DNA of 64,000 nucleotides from Sphingomonas faeni (GCF_003053745.1 NZ_QAYE01000003.1:62001-126000), one strand, 5' to 3'; positions 7,974 to 17,650 are shown, counted from the first letter of the stretch. Translations and numbers: made by a program. The notes: a model not told the origin generated them from the letters alone.

Positions 7974-8891
7974 ATGTCGCACAGCAAGCAGCCGATCGTG
8001 GTTTTCGGCGCAACCGGCCAGCAGGGTGGATCCGTTGCCACCGCGCTCATAAAGGCGGATTGGCCGGTGATTGCGCTGGTGCGCGACCCGGGTTCGGCAA
8101 GGGCCGACGCGCTTCTCCAGGCGGGCGTAGAGCTTGTCCAGGGGAGCTATGCCGATACCCATGCTATCCGCACAGCCATGCGTGACGCTTACGGCGTCTT
8201 CAGCGTCCAGCAGAGTTCGCCGAGTGGAGAGTTGACTGACGACGAGGAAGTGCGCGTCGGCATTTCGGTTGCTGACCTCGCGGTTGAGGCTGGCGTTGCT
8301 CATCTGGTCTACAGTTCGGGCGCCGCAGTCAGCGACACGCCGACCGGCATGGGCCATTTCGATAGCAAAATGCGCATCGAGCAGCATATTCGCACGCTGC
8401 CGATGCGGTCGACGATCATTCGCCCGGTCGCATTCATAGACATGCTCGTCATGCCGGGCTTTGGGCTCGACACGGGGCAGTTCAATTTCTTCATGCACCC
8501 CGACCAGTCGATCCAGCTTTTGGCAGTCGAGGATATCGGCAAGTTCGTCGAACCGATCTTCGCGGATCCGCGGCGCTTCGGCGACCAGACCTTCGAAATC
8601 GCCAGCGACACCGTGACAGGCAAGGAACTGGAGGTTCTGTTCAGCGAGGCGGCGGGGCGTCCGATCAGCTACGCGCGTTTCACGGAGGAAGTTCTAGAGG
8701 GAAGCCCCTTCCTTGCTGGCCTCACGGCATTGCTTGATGCAGGGCGGCTCGCCGGTACCGCCGATCTGGACGCGCTGCGCGCCGTAAACCCGGCGATGCA
8801 ATCTGTTCGGGAATGGCTTGCCGGCGCGGGCCGTGCGCCTTTCCAGAGCGCATTGGGCGCCTCGGGCTCCTGGGACTATAATCGCGGATGA
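7974..8891 (+). CDS. NmrA/HSCARG-type NAD(P)-binding oxidoreductase or redox sensor
   Basis: A 305-residue protein starting MSHSKQ, with GAGGAA just upstream; the in-frame ATG at 7941 is less likely. It has a Rossmann fold with VVFGATGQQGGSVATALI, an RDPGSARADALL NADP-binding region, YGVFSVQQ, and VYSSGAAVSDTPTGMGHFDSK, in which the usual SDR tyrosine is replaced. The family includes NADPH sensors and quinone or isoflavone reductases acting in the cytosol. It is divergent from the HxlR gene, its likely regulator. It appears intact, in contrast to the decayed NmrA fragment at 6878. The physiological substrate is unknown. Confidence 0.85.
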   Translation: MSHSKQPIVVFGATGQQGGSVATALIKADWPVIALVRDPGSARADALLQAGVELVQGSYADTHAIRTAMRDAYGVFSVQQSSPSGELTDDEEVRVGISVADLAVEAGVAHLVYSSGAAVSDTPTGMGHFDSKMRIEQHIRTLPMRSTIIRPVAFIDMLVMPGFGLDTGQFNFFMHPDQSIQLLAVEDIGKFVEPIFADPRRFGDQTFEIASDTVTGKELEVLFSEAAGRPISYARFTEEVLEGSPFLAGLTALLDAGRLAGTADLDALRAVNPAMQSVREWLAGAGRAPFQSALGASGSWDYNRG

Positions 8892-9373
8892 GCGACGGTT
8901 CACTTTGATCCGTCCGATTGACACTTATCGGCAAGCGCCGCTTCTGCACTTGGGGTCCTGGCGGTGCGGGTGCGAAAGGTGATCTCGCTCGAGGCGGAGC
9001 GAGGCGAGGTGGCGCCGCACACCTTCCTGATCACCGTCCGGCTTCATCAGGCTTCGCTCAAAGACGGTTTTCTGCCCAAGGCAGTTGGGAATCCGTCGGT
9101 CGTCAGCGGCCAGGCTTGTTCGTTTCGAGGCAGGATGTCGGAAGCACCCCGAATGTCCGCTCCTGCCGAGATCTGGATCATGGGCATCGGGCCTGCGAAC
9201 GACCGCGTCGTCTCACTTCCTGCCTATAAAGGGCGCCTTGTCGAAGCCGTAGAGCCGACATGAATTGAGGTCCGGAACTGGGAGGCGTGGAACCGCAGCC
9301 TAGCGTCCGGAACTGTGTCTTTCACGGTGCCGCGCCGCCCAGCGTAGGAGGTTAATAGCACCGATTTCGGGTG
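8892..9373. other. Intergenic, no gene recognised
   Basis: A 99-codon frame from a GTG at 8964 is open on the plus strand but has no ribosome site and no recognisable motif. The word GTCCGGAACTG occurs twice near 9270 and 9305. I see no RNA gene. Confidence 0.35.
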
Positions 9374-10276
9374 CTAGCTCCGCAAGGAACGTTGGACAGT
9401 CATGTTGCCCAACCCGTTAGCCAAGGCGTCGAACACGGTGCGGAAGCGGGCACTGGTCTTTAGATCCTCATGCATGACGATCCAAATTGGCAGGTGCAGT
9501 GCAATTGCAGGAAGAACGCGCACCAAGGCCTTGTCGCGCTGCGCGACAGCGGATTGGCACAGGCCGATGCCGAACCCTGCGCGAATAGCAGCAAGCTGGG
9601 CAAGGTTGCTGTCTGTCTTTAACGCGAAGCCGTGCCGATCAAGGGGCGGAAGCTGCTCGACCATCGCGCGCAGCGCCGGCGTTTCGGCGTCATGCCCGAT
9701 CAGGTCATGGGCGGAGAGTTCTTCCATGTTGGCCGGCGTTCCACGCAGGTCTAGATAGCTTCGGTGTGCGTGAAAACCGAGTTCGACAGGCGGGAGGCGG
9801 CGCGCGAGCAAAGAGGTCTGTGTGGGCTCGGTCATGCGAACGGCGATGTCGGCCTCACGTGCGAGCAGATCGTCGACGCGATCCGATAACATCAACTCGA
9901 CCACAAGTGCCGCATGGTCGCGTCGAAGCAGCGTCAGGATTGGCGGTAGATGTTCGACGGCGACGACGTCACTGGCGCTGATCCGCACCGTTCCTGTGAC
10001 GCTACCCAGCGTACCGCTGGCAGTGCGCAGCAGCGCGGCGGCCGTGGTCGCCATAATCTGCGCATGCGATCGGAGAGATTGGCCAAGATCAGTGGGTTCC
10101 AGCCCGCGCTGCGACCTGACGAACAGGTCGGCGCCCAGAGCCGCCTCTAGCGCGTCGACATGACGCGCAACCGTGGGTTGCGTGAGCCCAAGGCTGCGAG
10201 CGGCGGCAGACAGCGAGCCTTCATCAAGAACGGCGAGCAACGTGCGGTAGAGGGCCCAATCAGGATCGTCGCTCAT
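9374..10276 (-). CDS. LysR-family transcriptional regulator
   Basis: A 300-residue full-length LysR protein. It has an N-terminal winged helix-turn-helix (LAVLDEGSLSAAARSLGLTQPTVARHVDALE) and a C-terminal effector domain ending with IAIRAGFGIGLCQSAVA-type and IWIVMHEDLKTSARFRTVFDAL segments. It is divergent from the epimerase at 10366 with about 90 nt between the two starts, the usual arrangement for a LysR activator controlling its neighbour. The intergenic region is AT-richer and carries a CAACGTT/TTGTTG type symmetry that could be the binding site. The effector is unknown. Confidence 0.9.
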   Translation of the reverse strand: MSDDPDWALYRTLLAVLDEGSLSAAARSLGLTQPTVARHVDALEAALGADLFVRSQRGLEPTDLGQSLRSHAQIMATTAAALLRTASGTLGSVTGTVRISASDVVAVEHLPPILTLLRRDHAALVVELMLSDRVDDLLAREADIAVRMTEPTQTSLLARRLPPVELGFHAHRSYLDLRGTPANMEELSAHDLIGHDAETPALRAMVEQLPPLDRHGFALKTDSNLAQLAAIRAGFGIGLCQSAVAQRDKALVRVLPAIALHLPIWIVMHEDLKTSARFRTVFDALANGLGNMTVQRSLRS

Positions 10277-10365
10277 TGGTTTTTGTATAGCAGATCAACG
10301 TTCTTAGGCAATTTTCGATGTTGTTGCGACCACGTAATTCGGTCGCACGGCAACGGAGACAAAAC

Positions 10366-11313
10366 ATGAAACAGCAAATCACGGTGTTCGGATACGGGGC
10401 GGTCGGCCAGCCAATCGTCGAGAGGCTGCTGGCTCGTGGAGACCGCGTGCGTGTCGCGACGCGCCGCCTACCTGCGAACCTTCCTGCGGACGTCGAGCAC
10501 ATGCCATGTGACGTCCTCGACGCCGCCGATGTCCGAGCGGCGCTCGCGGGTGCCGCGCAGGCGGTTCTGGCAGTTGGCTTTGCCTACGATTCGCGGCTGT
10601 GGCGCACCGTTTGGCCGCGGGCGATGACCAACATGGTTGAGGGATGTGCGGCCGCCGGCGCGCGGTTGGTATTTATCGATAACCTCTATCAGCTCGGACC
10701 GCAGACGACGCCGCGCACGGAAGATATGCCGCTGACCACGGTCGGTGAAAAACCCGTGATCCTGGCCGAGGTGACGCGCATCTGGCAGTCGGCGCGCGGC
10801 CGCGTGCATGTGGCGGCGCTGCGCTGCACTGATTTCTATGGACCTGGCGTAACGGTGTCGCACCTTGGTGCGCTCGCCATCGGTGAAATCGCGAAGGGCA
10901 AGCCCGCGCAGATGCTGGTGCCGACCGACACGCCGCACGACTTCGCGTATGTGCCCGATATCGCCCGCGCAGCAGTGCTATTGCTGGATGCGCCGGACGA
11001 GGATTTCGATCAGGTTTGGAATATGCCTTGCGCGCCGACCCGCACGCCGCGTGCGCTGCTGGCGATGGCAGCTGCCTCTCGTGGCTGCACGTTGCGGGTG
11101 TGGGGCGTACCGCTGGCTCTGCTGCGTCCGCTGGGGTTGTTCTACCGTTTTGCCAAGGAAGTCGCCGATGTCGGCTTTACCTGGGACCGCTCTTACGTCG
11201 TCGACGGCGGCAAGTTTGCTCGCCGCTTCGTCTTCGACCCGACTCCGTTCGAGATCGGCGTGCCCGTGACCGTTCACGCTTTTGCGGGCGGTCGATCAGG
11301 AGGCTACGAGTGA
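10366..11313 (+). CDS. NAD-dependent epimerase/dehydratase family protein
   Basis: A 315-residue extended-SDR Rossmann protein: MKQQITVFGYGAVGQPIVERLL, DVLDAADVRAALAGAAQAVLAVG, VFIDNLYQLGP, LRCTDFYGPGV and a late YVPDIARAAVLLLD. The start at ATG 10366 has GGAGA eight nt before it. The glycine motif reads GYGAVG rather than the canonical GxxGxxG, and the Tyr-x-x-x-Lys pair is not obvious, so catalysis on a sugar is uncertain. It probably belongs to the LysR regulon. The M61 peptidase follows 23 nt downstream, so the two are likely co-transcribed. Confidence 0.8.
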   Translation: MKQQITVFGYGAVGQPIVERLLARGDRVRVATRRLPANLPADVEHMPCDVLDAADVRAALAGAAQAVLAVGFAYDSRLWRTVWPRAMTNMVEGCAAAGARLVFIDNLYQLGPQTTPRTEDMPLTTVGEKPVILAEVTRIWQSARGRVHVAALRCTDFYGPGVTVSHLGALAIGEIAKGKPAQMLVPTDTPHDFAYVPDIARAAVLLLDAPDEDFDQVWNMPCAPTRTPRALLAMAAASRGCTLRVWGVPLALLRPLGLFYRFAKEVADVGFTWDRSYVVDGGKFARRFVFDPTPFEIGVPVTVHAFAGGRSGGYE

Positions 11314-11336
11314 GAAGAACGGAGGTAGCGACGGTT

Positions 11337-13256
11337 ATGCAAAAATGGAAAATGGCGGGTGCGGCGGCTGTGCTGTGCGCAACCGGCGCTGCTGCCGGCG
11401 CACCACAGGTAGCGGCGCGGATGGACCTCCCCGTCCAGACGCTCGATCGAACACCGATCACTTCCCCCGTCGATCACCCGTTCCGAGGGACGATCGCGCT
11501 GGAAGTGGACGCGCGGGACGTGGCGCACAGAGTGTTCGCCGTCCGCGAACGCGTGCCGGTGCAACGCGCGGGCGCGATGACGCTGCTCTACCCGCGCTGG
11601 GAAGCGGCAAGCCACGGGCCAAGTCTCACCGTCACCGAGCTGGCCGGGCTGACGGTATCGGCGAACGGAAAACCGATCGCGTGGCGGCGGGATGCGATCG
11701 AGCCGCACGCGTTTCATCTAGAAGTTCCCGAGGATACCAAGACGATCGACGTAAGCTTCCAGATCGTCGCGGATGAAGATCGACTGTCGGCCGATGTAGT
11801 CGCCGTGGCTTGGCAGCACCTGCTGCTGTACCCGGCCGGGTGGTACGCTCGAAATATCGCGGTAGCACCGTCGGTCATGCTGCCGACGGGATTGAGCGCA
11901 TTTTCGTCGCTTGACGTTGCCGATCCGGAAGAAGGCAAGCTTAGCTTTAGACCGGTTTCTCTGGAGCGGTTGCTCGACTCGCCGATCCTCGCAGGACGTC
12001 ACGCCGCACGCGTGCCGCTCGCACGAGACGGCGCAGGCGCGGTAACGCTCGACCTCGTTGCAACAAAAGCCGGCGATCTTGCCGTTCCCCCCGATCGCAT
12101 CGCGGATCTGCGTCGCATGGTAACGCAGGCGAGCGCGGTGTTCGGCCCGCCGCCGTTCAGCCGCTATGAGGTGCTGGCACGGATGAGCGACGACGGCTCG
12201 TCCGGCGGCACCGAGCACCGGGCGTCGGCCGAAATCGGCATGGCCTCGTCCTACTTCCGCGATTGGGCCGGGCAGCTCAACAATCGCGACATCGTCGCGC
12301 ACGAGTTCGTCCATGCCTGGAACGGCCTCTACCGCGTGCCCGCGGACCTGTGGGCACCCACTCCCAATGTACCGCAAAGCGGCAGCCTGCTGTGGATGTA
12401 CGAAGGCCAGACCGAGTTCTGGGCGCGCGTGCTCGCCGCTCGTTCGGGGCTGCGGAGCCGCGAGGAAACGCTCGACAAGCTTGCGCTCGATGCGGCCGAG
12501 GTCGTCAATCGACCGGGACGCGCGTGGCGGTCGCTGTCGGACGACGTGAACTACCCTTCATTCATGCTTCGCCAATCAGTCCCTTGGCGCGACTGGCAGC
12601 GGCGCAAGGATTACTACCTGGAAGGCGTGATGCTGTGGCTCGACATCGATGCGCTGTTACGCGAACAGACCCACGGGCGCCGTGGAACCGATGATTTCGC
12701 GCGAGATTTCTTCGCCGGTGCCTCGGCGGAGCATCCCGTTCGCACCTATACCTTCGGCGACCTCTGCACTGCGCTGCACCGCGTTGCGCCGTTCGACTGG
12801 CCCGGCTTCCTCAAGCGCTGGATCGAAGGCCATGGGGAAATGGACCCGTCCGAAGGGCTCGAGCGGCATGGATGGCGTCTCATCTATGATGCAGAGCCGA
12901 CGCTAACATTCCAGCAGAACGAGCAGGAACTCGGCGGAGCGGACCTTTCATACTCGATCGGCCTGACGGTTGCAGATGACGGGAAGGTGCGCGCGGTGAA
13001 TTGGGCCGGGCCGGCGTTCCGCGCAGGGATGGCTCCCGGCGATCGCATTACGGCGGTCACGGGGGCGCCGTACACACGTGGCGCGCTCCAAGATGCAGTA
13101 CGGAATACTCCAGCGAACCCGATTGCGCTCACCTGGCAGCACGACGGACGCTCCGTGACACGAACGATCGATTATCGTGGCGGACTGCGATACCCCCACC
13201 TGACACGTGTCGCCGGGCGTCGGGATGGGCTGACGGCGCTGCTCGCCGCGCGATGA
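11337..13256 (+). CDS. Secreted M61-family metallopeptidase with C-terminal PDZ domain
   Basis: A 639-residue protein starting MQKWKMAGAAAVLCATGAAAG, a signal peptide. The M61 N-terminal beta domain is followed by a zinc site HEFVHAWNG (His322 and His326, with Glu323 catalytic) and a downstream glutamate ligand in MYEGQTEFW. The last ~120 residues form a PDZ domain (SYSIGLTVADDGKVRAV, then AFRAGMAPGDRITAVTG). Family members are glycyl or prolyl aminopeptidase-like enzymes of the periplasm. The start was chosen at ATG 11337 after GGAGG; an open frame extends upstream inside the epimerase gene but has no coding character. Confidence 0.88.
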   Translation: MQKWKMAGAAAVLCATGAAAGAPQVAARMDLPVQTLDRTPITSPVDHPFRGTIALEVDARDVAHRVFAVRERVPVQRAGAMTLLYPRWEAASHGPSLTVTELAGLTVSANGKPIAWRRDAIEPHAFHLEVPEDTKTIDVSFQIVADEDRLSADVVAVAWQHLLLYPAGWYARNIAVAPSVMLPTGLSAFSSLDVADPEEGKLSFRPVSLERLLDSPILAGRHAARVPLARDGAGAVTLDLVATKAGDLAVPPDRIADLRRMVTQASAVFGPPPFSRYEVLARMSDDGSSGGTEHRASAEIGMASSYFRDWAGQLNNRDIVAHEFVHAWNGLYRVPADLWAPTPNVPQSGSLLWMYEGQTEFWARVLAARSGLRSREETLDKLALDAAEVVNRPGRAWRSLSDDVNYPSFMLRQSVPWRDWQRRKDYYLEGVMLWLDIDALLREQTHGRRGTDDFARDFFAGASAEHPVRTYTFGDLCTALHRVAPFDWPGFLKRWIEGHGEMDPSEGLERHGWRLIYDAEPTLTFQQNEQELGGADLSYSIGLTVADDGKVRAVNWAGPAFRAGMAPGDRITAVTGAPYTRGALQDAVRNTPANPIALTWQHDGRSVTRTIDYRGGLRYPHLTRVAGRRDGLTALLAAR

Positions 13257-13543
13257 GCATGTGTGTGCCACCCTCGGGGCCATGATCACCACCAGGCTAC
13301 GACCTCCGGTGCGCTGCTCGATCTCCCGTGCAACGGCGCACCACGGCCGTGGACAGAACCACTCCCCGAAACGGTCGATCATCGTCCGCAGACATCCTCC
13401 ACGGAGGCGGCGATGCGGCGCTCGACGCTGAGTTCACGGATATCGCTCACCGATTTTCTCCTCGGCAAAGTAGATTTGCGAATGCACGAGCCGCTCAGCG
13501 AGCAACAATTACCACGTCAGCCTCGGTTCCAGTTGCCCCAGCT
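13257..13543. other. Convergent intergenic gap, nothing recognised
   Basis: Lies between the 3' ends of the peptidase and an SDR gene. It holds several small chance frames but no clear hairpin terminator. Confidence 0.35.
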
Positions 13544-14509
13544 TCACCGTAGCAGTGTGGATTGCTCGTCGGGCCGGAGGTGCACAAGCAGCTTGGAATC
13601 GTCCCAGAGCGTTGAGCCTCGCGCCTTATCGTAGGACATCGCCGATGATCGTGTTTCGGTCAGCCGACCGTCGTTTGACTGAAGATACTTACCTGAGGAT
13701 TCTGCGAACGCGGGATCGGCAGCGAGACGCGCAAGCGAGGCTCCCGAGAATTCAATACTGCCCATCGTTATGCCAAGGCGTTTCTGCAATCGATAGAAGA
13801 AAGGCCTTCTCGACAGCCATCGGAGCGGCGCAGGCATGGCACGCAGGAACCCGGTGCCAGCGGTGCTGCCGGGATCGAACGCGATAGAAGTGATCGCGCT
13901 TCCCGACCGCCTCAGGCGCCTGTCGAGCTCGTAGGCCGTAAGAACATTGCACAGCTTCGATGTGGAATACCGTTTTCCACCCGAGATGGGCTTGCGACCT
14001 TCCTTGCCCTCGTTCGCGAGCATCACCGCGTCGGGCTCGCTCGCCACGCCGACAAGCTTTCCGTCGACCGTATCGGGATCATGCGTGCCGCTGGCTGTGA
14101 ACACCACGCGGCCACTCGCGGCCACCCGGTCGATCAGCAGTTCCAGCAAAAGGACGTGACCCAGGTGATTGGTGGCGAAAGTCTCCTCGTAACCGTCCAC
14201 CGAATAGTTGAGGCCTCGTATGCGGGTGCCGGCATTGCAAAGAATGGCCTGAAGAGAGTCGACCGCCCCGTCGTCCAGCAACGCACGACATCTGGCAGCC
14301 GCCGCCCGGACCGACGCCAATGACGATGTGTCGAGCTCAAGGGTATTCACCTTGACGCCGTAGGTCCTCGCCAGTTCCAGCGCGACTGGTTCCATGCGTT
14401 CCAGGCTGCGCCCGGCGAGCAGGAGATTGGTACGATACTGCGCGGCAAGGTTTTTGCTGCACGCCAGCCCAATCCCGCCATGGCCGCCCGTGATCAAAAT
14501 CGTTGGCAT
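13544..14509 (-). CDS. Short-chain dehydrogenase/reductase (retinol dehydrogenase-like)
   Basis: A 321-residue SDR with the nucleotide motif TGGHGGIG, an acidic/Arg NADP region (AGRSLERM), the NAG motif ILCNAGTR, a catalytic Ser region VVFTASGTHD and a catalytic YSTSK. The long insert before the active site (DPDTVDGKLVGVASEPDA) and the large C-terminal part resemble the plant protochlorophyllide or retinol dehydrogenase branch. It is the third gene of a minus-strand run with an unknown protein and a second SDR that also starts MPTILITGG; the two are paralogous at least at the start. The substrate is unknown, and the likely regulator is the AraC protein at 16226. Confidence 0.87.
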   Translation of the reverse strand: MPTILITGGHGGIGLACSKNLAAQYRTNLLLAGRSLERMEPVALELARTYGVKVNTLELDTSSLASVRAAAARCRALLDDGAVDSLQAILCNAGTRIRGLNYSVDGYEETFATNHLGHVLLLELLIDRVAASGRVVFTASGTHDPDTVDGKLVGVASEPDAVMLANEGKEGRKPISGGKRYSTSKLCNVLTAYELDRRLRRSGSAITSIAFDPGSTAGTGFLRAMPAPLRWLSRRPFFYRLQKRLGITMGSIEFSGASLARLAADPAFAESSGKYLQSNDGRLTETRSSAMSYDKARGSTLWDDSKLLVHLRPDEQSTLLR

Positions 14510-14536
14510 GCCTGCGTTTCCTTTTTCCGGTGGCGA

Positions 14537-15325
14537 TCAGTGTGCCGCTGCGGCCGTGGTTGCGAACCCGAGAAACTCGATGGCGAGGTGGAGCTTGTGC
14601 CCCTCGACCATTTCCTTGGGTGCTGCGGCGGGAAAACAGCAGCCCGCCTTCACGGCGAGCCCGCTCTTGATCGGCTTCATTTGCATGAAGGCGGGGGCGT
14701 TGGCGTTCGTGCCGTCAACGAGGGTCGCGACCGCGCCGAACGCGAACGGATATGTCTCGTCCCGCTCGATAGGCACCACGAGATCGGGAACAGGTGAGAG
14801 ACGCATCTCCGATGGCCCACCATACATACCGAAGATCTCGACACCTTGCAGCGTCTCGCCATGCTTCGTGATGAAGAAATGGTCGGGATGCAGGGCAGGG
14901 TAGTCCGCAAGGAACGGCGTCTGCGTCTTCATGTCTTCGACGAACGCTTCGAAGGAAATGCCGGTGATCTCGATTTCGGCGACGCACGCCTGCAACGGCA
15001 ATCCGTCCGATGCGGCGTCCATGTCGCGCCATCGCCGGTCGGAGGCCAGCAATTGCTGCTTGAACATCATTCTGATGTCGTCGGCAGTGAGCGATCGGCG
15101 CACGGCGACCGAAACGGCGAAAGCTTCGTCGGCCCCAAGAAGGTTGATGTCGTCATGGGACAGGGTCCGGCCGTCGATCGCGACTTCGGCACCCGCCCGC
15201 TTCAACTCGTGCAGGACGTGGATGTCGCGGTGATAGCGGATCGTCTGCAGCAGACCGCGCGAATAGGGCTGGCCGTCGATGCGGCATCGAAAGGTGAAGT
15301 CGCGCACGCTGTCACCCTTCCGCAT
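14537..15325 (-). CDS. Protein of unknown function between two SDR genes
   Basis: A 262-residue soluble protein that I do not recognise. Visible traits are a basic N-terminal part, a central segment DDINLLGADEAFAVSVAVRR, acidic/aromatic segments such as FLADYPALHPDHFFITKHG, and an Ala-rich end. There is no signal peptide or transmembrane segment. The ATG at 15325 lies 14 nt inside the upstream SDR gene. A GTG at 15307 with GGAAGGG seven nt before it is an equally good or better start. Its position between two SDRs and the tight coupling suggest that it acts in the same pathway, for example as a substrate-handling partner. Confidence 0.7.
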   Translation of the reverse strand: MRKGDSVRDFTFRCRIDGQPYSRGLLQTIRYHRDIHVLHELKRAGAEVAIDGRTLSHDDINLLGADEAFAVSVAVRRSLTADDIRMMFKQQLLASDRRWRDMDAASDGLPLQACVAEIEITGISFEAFVEDMKTQTPFLADYPALHPDHFFITKHGETLQGVEIFGMYGGPSEMRLSPVPDLVVPIERDETYPFAFGAVATLVDGTNANAPAFMQMKPIKSGLAVKAGCCFPAAAPKEMVEGHKLHLAIEFLGFATTAAAAH

Positions 15326-16130
15326 CGATGCTGATCACGCTTGCGGAACCCGCACCCGCCTCGGCCAGCTCCGCCTCAGCCAGCCCCGCCTCGACCAGCC
15401 AAGCCTCGGCGTCCGCGCCTGCAGCGATCCGAAACGGCGCGGCAGGATCGGTCGCAACCGTCCAGATCGCTTCCGCGACATCGGAGGCATGCGTCATCGG
15501 ACCCGAATGGGCCTGCATGCCGGTCAAGATCCGCTCGACCAACTGTCCATAGGCGGGATCGTCGCGACCCCGCAGATGCGCGAACGCATTTGTCCCGAAC
15601 CGAGTCTCCGGCGCTCGCCCGGGATACACCAGATGGACGCGCACGCCGAAGGACTTCACTTCCTCGGCAAGCGATTCGGTCAGGGCGTTCACCGCAGCCT
15701 TGCTGGCGCGGTACACGCCGACGAGCGGCAGTGGCCTGAGCGTCGCGGACGAGCTGACGTTGATGATGACGCCCGAACGACGCTGCCGGAAGGCCGGGAG
15801 CACGGCCTGGATCATCAGGAGCGTGCCAAGGGTATTGGTCTCGAACAAGGCGTGCGCCGTCGTCAGCTCGGTCAGTTCGATCGGTGACGGTACCCCGAAG
15901 CCGGCGTTGTTCACGAGGACGTCGATCGGCCCCGCTTCCTCGACGGCGCGGGCGATGCTCGTGGGATCGGTCACGTCGAGCTGTAGCGTGCGCAGAGTCT
16001 TCGACGGCGGCAGGGCGTTGTCGTCGGGTGAACGCATCGTCGCCACGACTTCCCAGCCGCGATCGAGAAACAGTCGGGCGGTTTCCAGACCGAAGCCCGA
16101 CGAGCCGCCGGTGATGAGGATGGTTGGCAT
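15312..16130 (-). CDS. Short-chain dehydrogenase/reductase
   Basis: A 272-residue classical SDR: MPTILITGGSSGFGLETARLF, LDVTDPTSIARAVEE, VLVNNAGFG, INVSSSATLRPLPLVGVYRASKAAVNAL (Ser and Tyr-x-x-x-Lys). GGAG stands five nt before ATG 16130; the open frame extends further upstream without coding character. The C-terminus ends in an unusual E-A-G-L-A-E-A-E-L-A-E-A run that looks like slipped-strand expansion of a GCCGAG-type repeat. It is divergent from the AraC-family gene at 16226, its presumed regulator, and is the first gene of the three-gene run. Confidence 0.88.
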   Translation of the reverse strand: MPTILITGGSSGFGLETARLFLDRGWEVVATMRSPDDNALPPSKTLRTLQLDVTDPTSIARAVEEAGPIDVLVNNAGFGVPSPIELTELTTAHALFETNTLGTLLMIQAVLPAFRQRRSGVIINVSSSATLRPLPLVGVYRASKAAVNALTESLAEEVKSFGVRVHLVYPGRAPETRFGTNAFAHLRGRDDPAYGQLVERILTGMQAHSGPMTHASDVAEAIWTVATDPAAPFRIAAGADAEAWLVEAGLAEAELAEAGAGSASVISIDAEG

Positions 16131-16225
16131 GCTTACTCCAATGCTTGTCGTCGCAGTGGATCTAGCCGATACCATCAAGACGCGGTACGTTTCTGCGTCG
16201 CTCAAAAGTTGGTATAAGTCCTGTT

Positions 16226-17131
16226 ATGACCGTCGATCCGTTAGCCGAAGTCGTCACGCTGCTCCAACCGACGATCCGCTTCTCGAAGCTTGTGGAATAT
16301 GCCGGCAGGTGGAAAATCTACCGTGCGGGCACGGGCGATTCCTTCTATTGCGCAGTACTGGACGGGCGGTGCCGCATGACGGTGGACGGGCAGGCGCCAA
16401 TGCTTCTGCAGGCAGGAGATTTCGTGCTGGTGCCCGCGATGCACGCCATCATCAGCGAGAGCCTGGACGCGCCTCCGGTCGAGACCACCACAGAGCCGGT
16501 CGAGATCGCCGAGGGATGCTTTCGTGTCGGCAGCGTCGATGCGCCGGCAGACCTCACGATGCGGATCGGGCATTGTCGCTTCGCTTCGCCGGATGCGGAT
16601 CTGCTCGTGCGCCTGCTCCCCCGCGTCATCCTTGCGCGCGGCGAGCCACGGCTTGCGACCCTGATGCAGTTGGTGGGGGAGGAAACCTTCGCACGGCGCC
16701 CGGCGCGCGAAGTCGTCCTCGAACGGCTGCTCGAACTGGTGCTCATCGAAGCGGTGCGAAGCGGGGACGCGACGATGTCGGCGCCCGGCCTGGTGCAAGG
16801 GCTAGCCGACCGGCGTCTCGCGGCCGCGCTGCGCGCCCTCCACGCGCGCCCGGAACGTCCCTGGACGGTCGCGGACCTTGCCGACGAGGCCGCGTTGTCG
16901 CGCTCCGCCTTCTTCGCCCGCTTCAGCCGGATCGTTGGCTTGCCGCCGATGGAATATCTTCTGGCCTGGCGAATGGCGCTGGCCAAGCGCCTGCTGGGCG
17001 ATCGCGAACTCGGGGTGGACCAGGTTGCCGAACGCGTCGGCTACAGTTCGGCAAGCACCTTCAGCGTCGCCTTCAGCCGACATACCGGTCTGTCTCCGGC
17101 CCGCTATGGTCGGGCGCGCAAGGCAGTTTAA
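16226..17131 (+). CDS. AraC-family transcriptional regulator (cupin sensor)
   Basis: A 301-residue protein with an N-terminal cupin sensor domain of the AraC_binding/cupin_6 type (FYCAVLDGRCRMTVDG, LLQAGDFVLVPA) and a C-terminal pair of helix-turn-helix motifs (WTVADLADEAALSRSAFFARF and GVDQVAERVGYSSASTFSVAFSR). The 95-nt divergent gap to the SDR at 16130 should contain the shared operator. Regulators of this subgroup typically control adjacent SDR or aldo/keto reductase genes in response to electrophiles. It appears intact. Confidence 0.9.
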   Translation: MTVDPLAEVVTLLQPTIRFSKLVEYAGRWKIYRAGTGDSFYCAVLDGRCRMTVDGQAPMLLQAGDFVLVPAMHAIISESLDAPPVETTTEPVEIAEGCFRVGSVDAPADLTMRIGHCRFASPDADLLVRLLPRVILARGEPRLATLMQLVGEETFARRPAREVVLERLLELVLIEAVRSGDATMSAPGLVQGLADRRLAAALRALHARPERPWTVADLADEAALSRSAFFARFSRIVGLPPMEYLLAWRMALAKRLLGDRELGVDQVAERVGYSSASTFSVAFSRHTGLSPARYGRARKAV

Positions 17132-17138
17132 GGCGCGC

Positions 17139-17650
17139 TTAGAATGCGACATCGTCGAAATGCTCGGGCGAGGTGGTGTGCAGGATCGCGCAATTCAGGC
17201 TGCCGACGTCGCGCGTTGCCAGCGGGCGGCGCACACGGTCACGCTCGATCCAGGCACGGTCGCGATCTGCCCAGGAGCGTTCGCGCGTAAAGGGCTGGCT
17301 CATCATCCCCAGCTTGGCACGTCCGTCGACCGTCGCCCGATCAACGTCCCCCAGACGCGTAGACCGCAAATGAACGGGCGTGTGCCGTCGACCGGATCGA
17401 GCACCCATTGAAAGCGCCCGCTCCCCGTCAGTCCGAGTTCCTCGCCGAGAATGGCATGATCGGGGAAACACGCACCAATTTCGGCGCCGATCGCTACCTC
17501 CGCCGCACGGTCCGCCTCGGTCACTGCGTAGAAGGTGTAACCCTCCTCCACTTTGATATCGACTGCGATGTCGGCGCGGTAGCGGGGCATCGTCTCGGCA
17601 TCGGCAAGATCGGCGAGGCGATGAAGGAAGGCGACGTTGGGACGGATCAT
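17139..17650 (-). pseudogene. Truncated, frameshifted histidinol-phosphatase/inositol-monophosphatase-like gene
   Basis: Starts with ATG 17650 in an ATGA overlap with the MFS fragment. It reads MIRPNVAFLHRLADLADAE, FYAVTEADRAAE, ILGEELG and the metal motif DPVDGTRPFICG, all typical of the inositol-phosphatase superfamily branch that contains HisN. Around 17325 the frame shifts; the expected TVDGRAKLGMMSQPF and ILHTTSPEHF follow in another frame and stop at 17139. About 90 C-terminal residues, including the last metal-binding Asp region, are missing. It cannot make a full enzyme. Confidence 0.82.

Noticed and set aside
8964..9263. 99-codon frame from GTG
   Set aside because: No ribosome site or motif; I could not support it as a gene.
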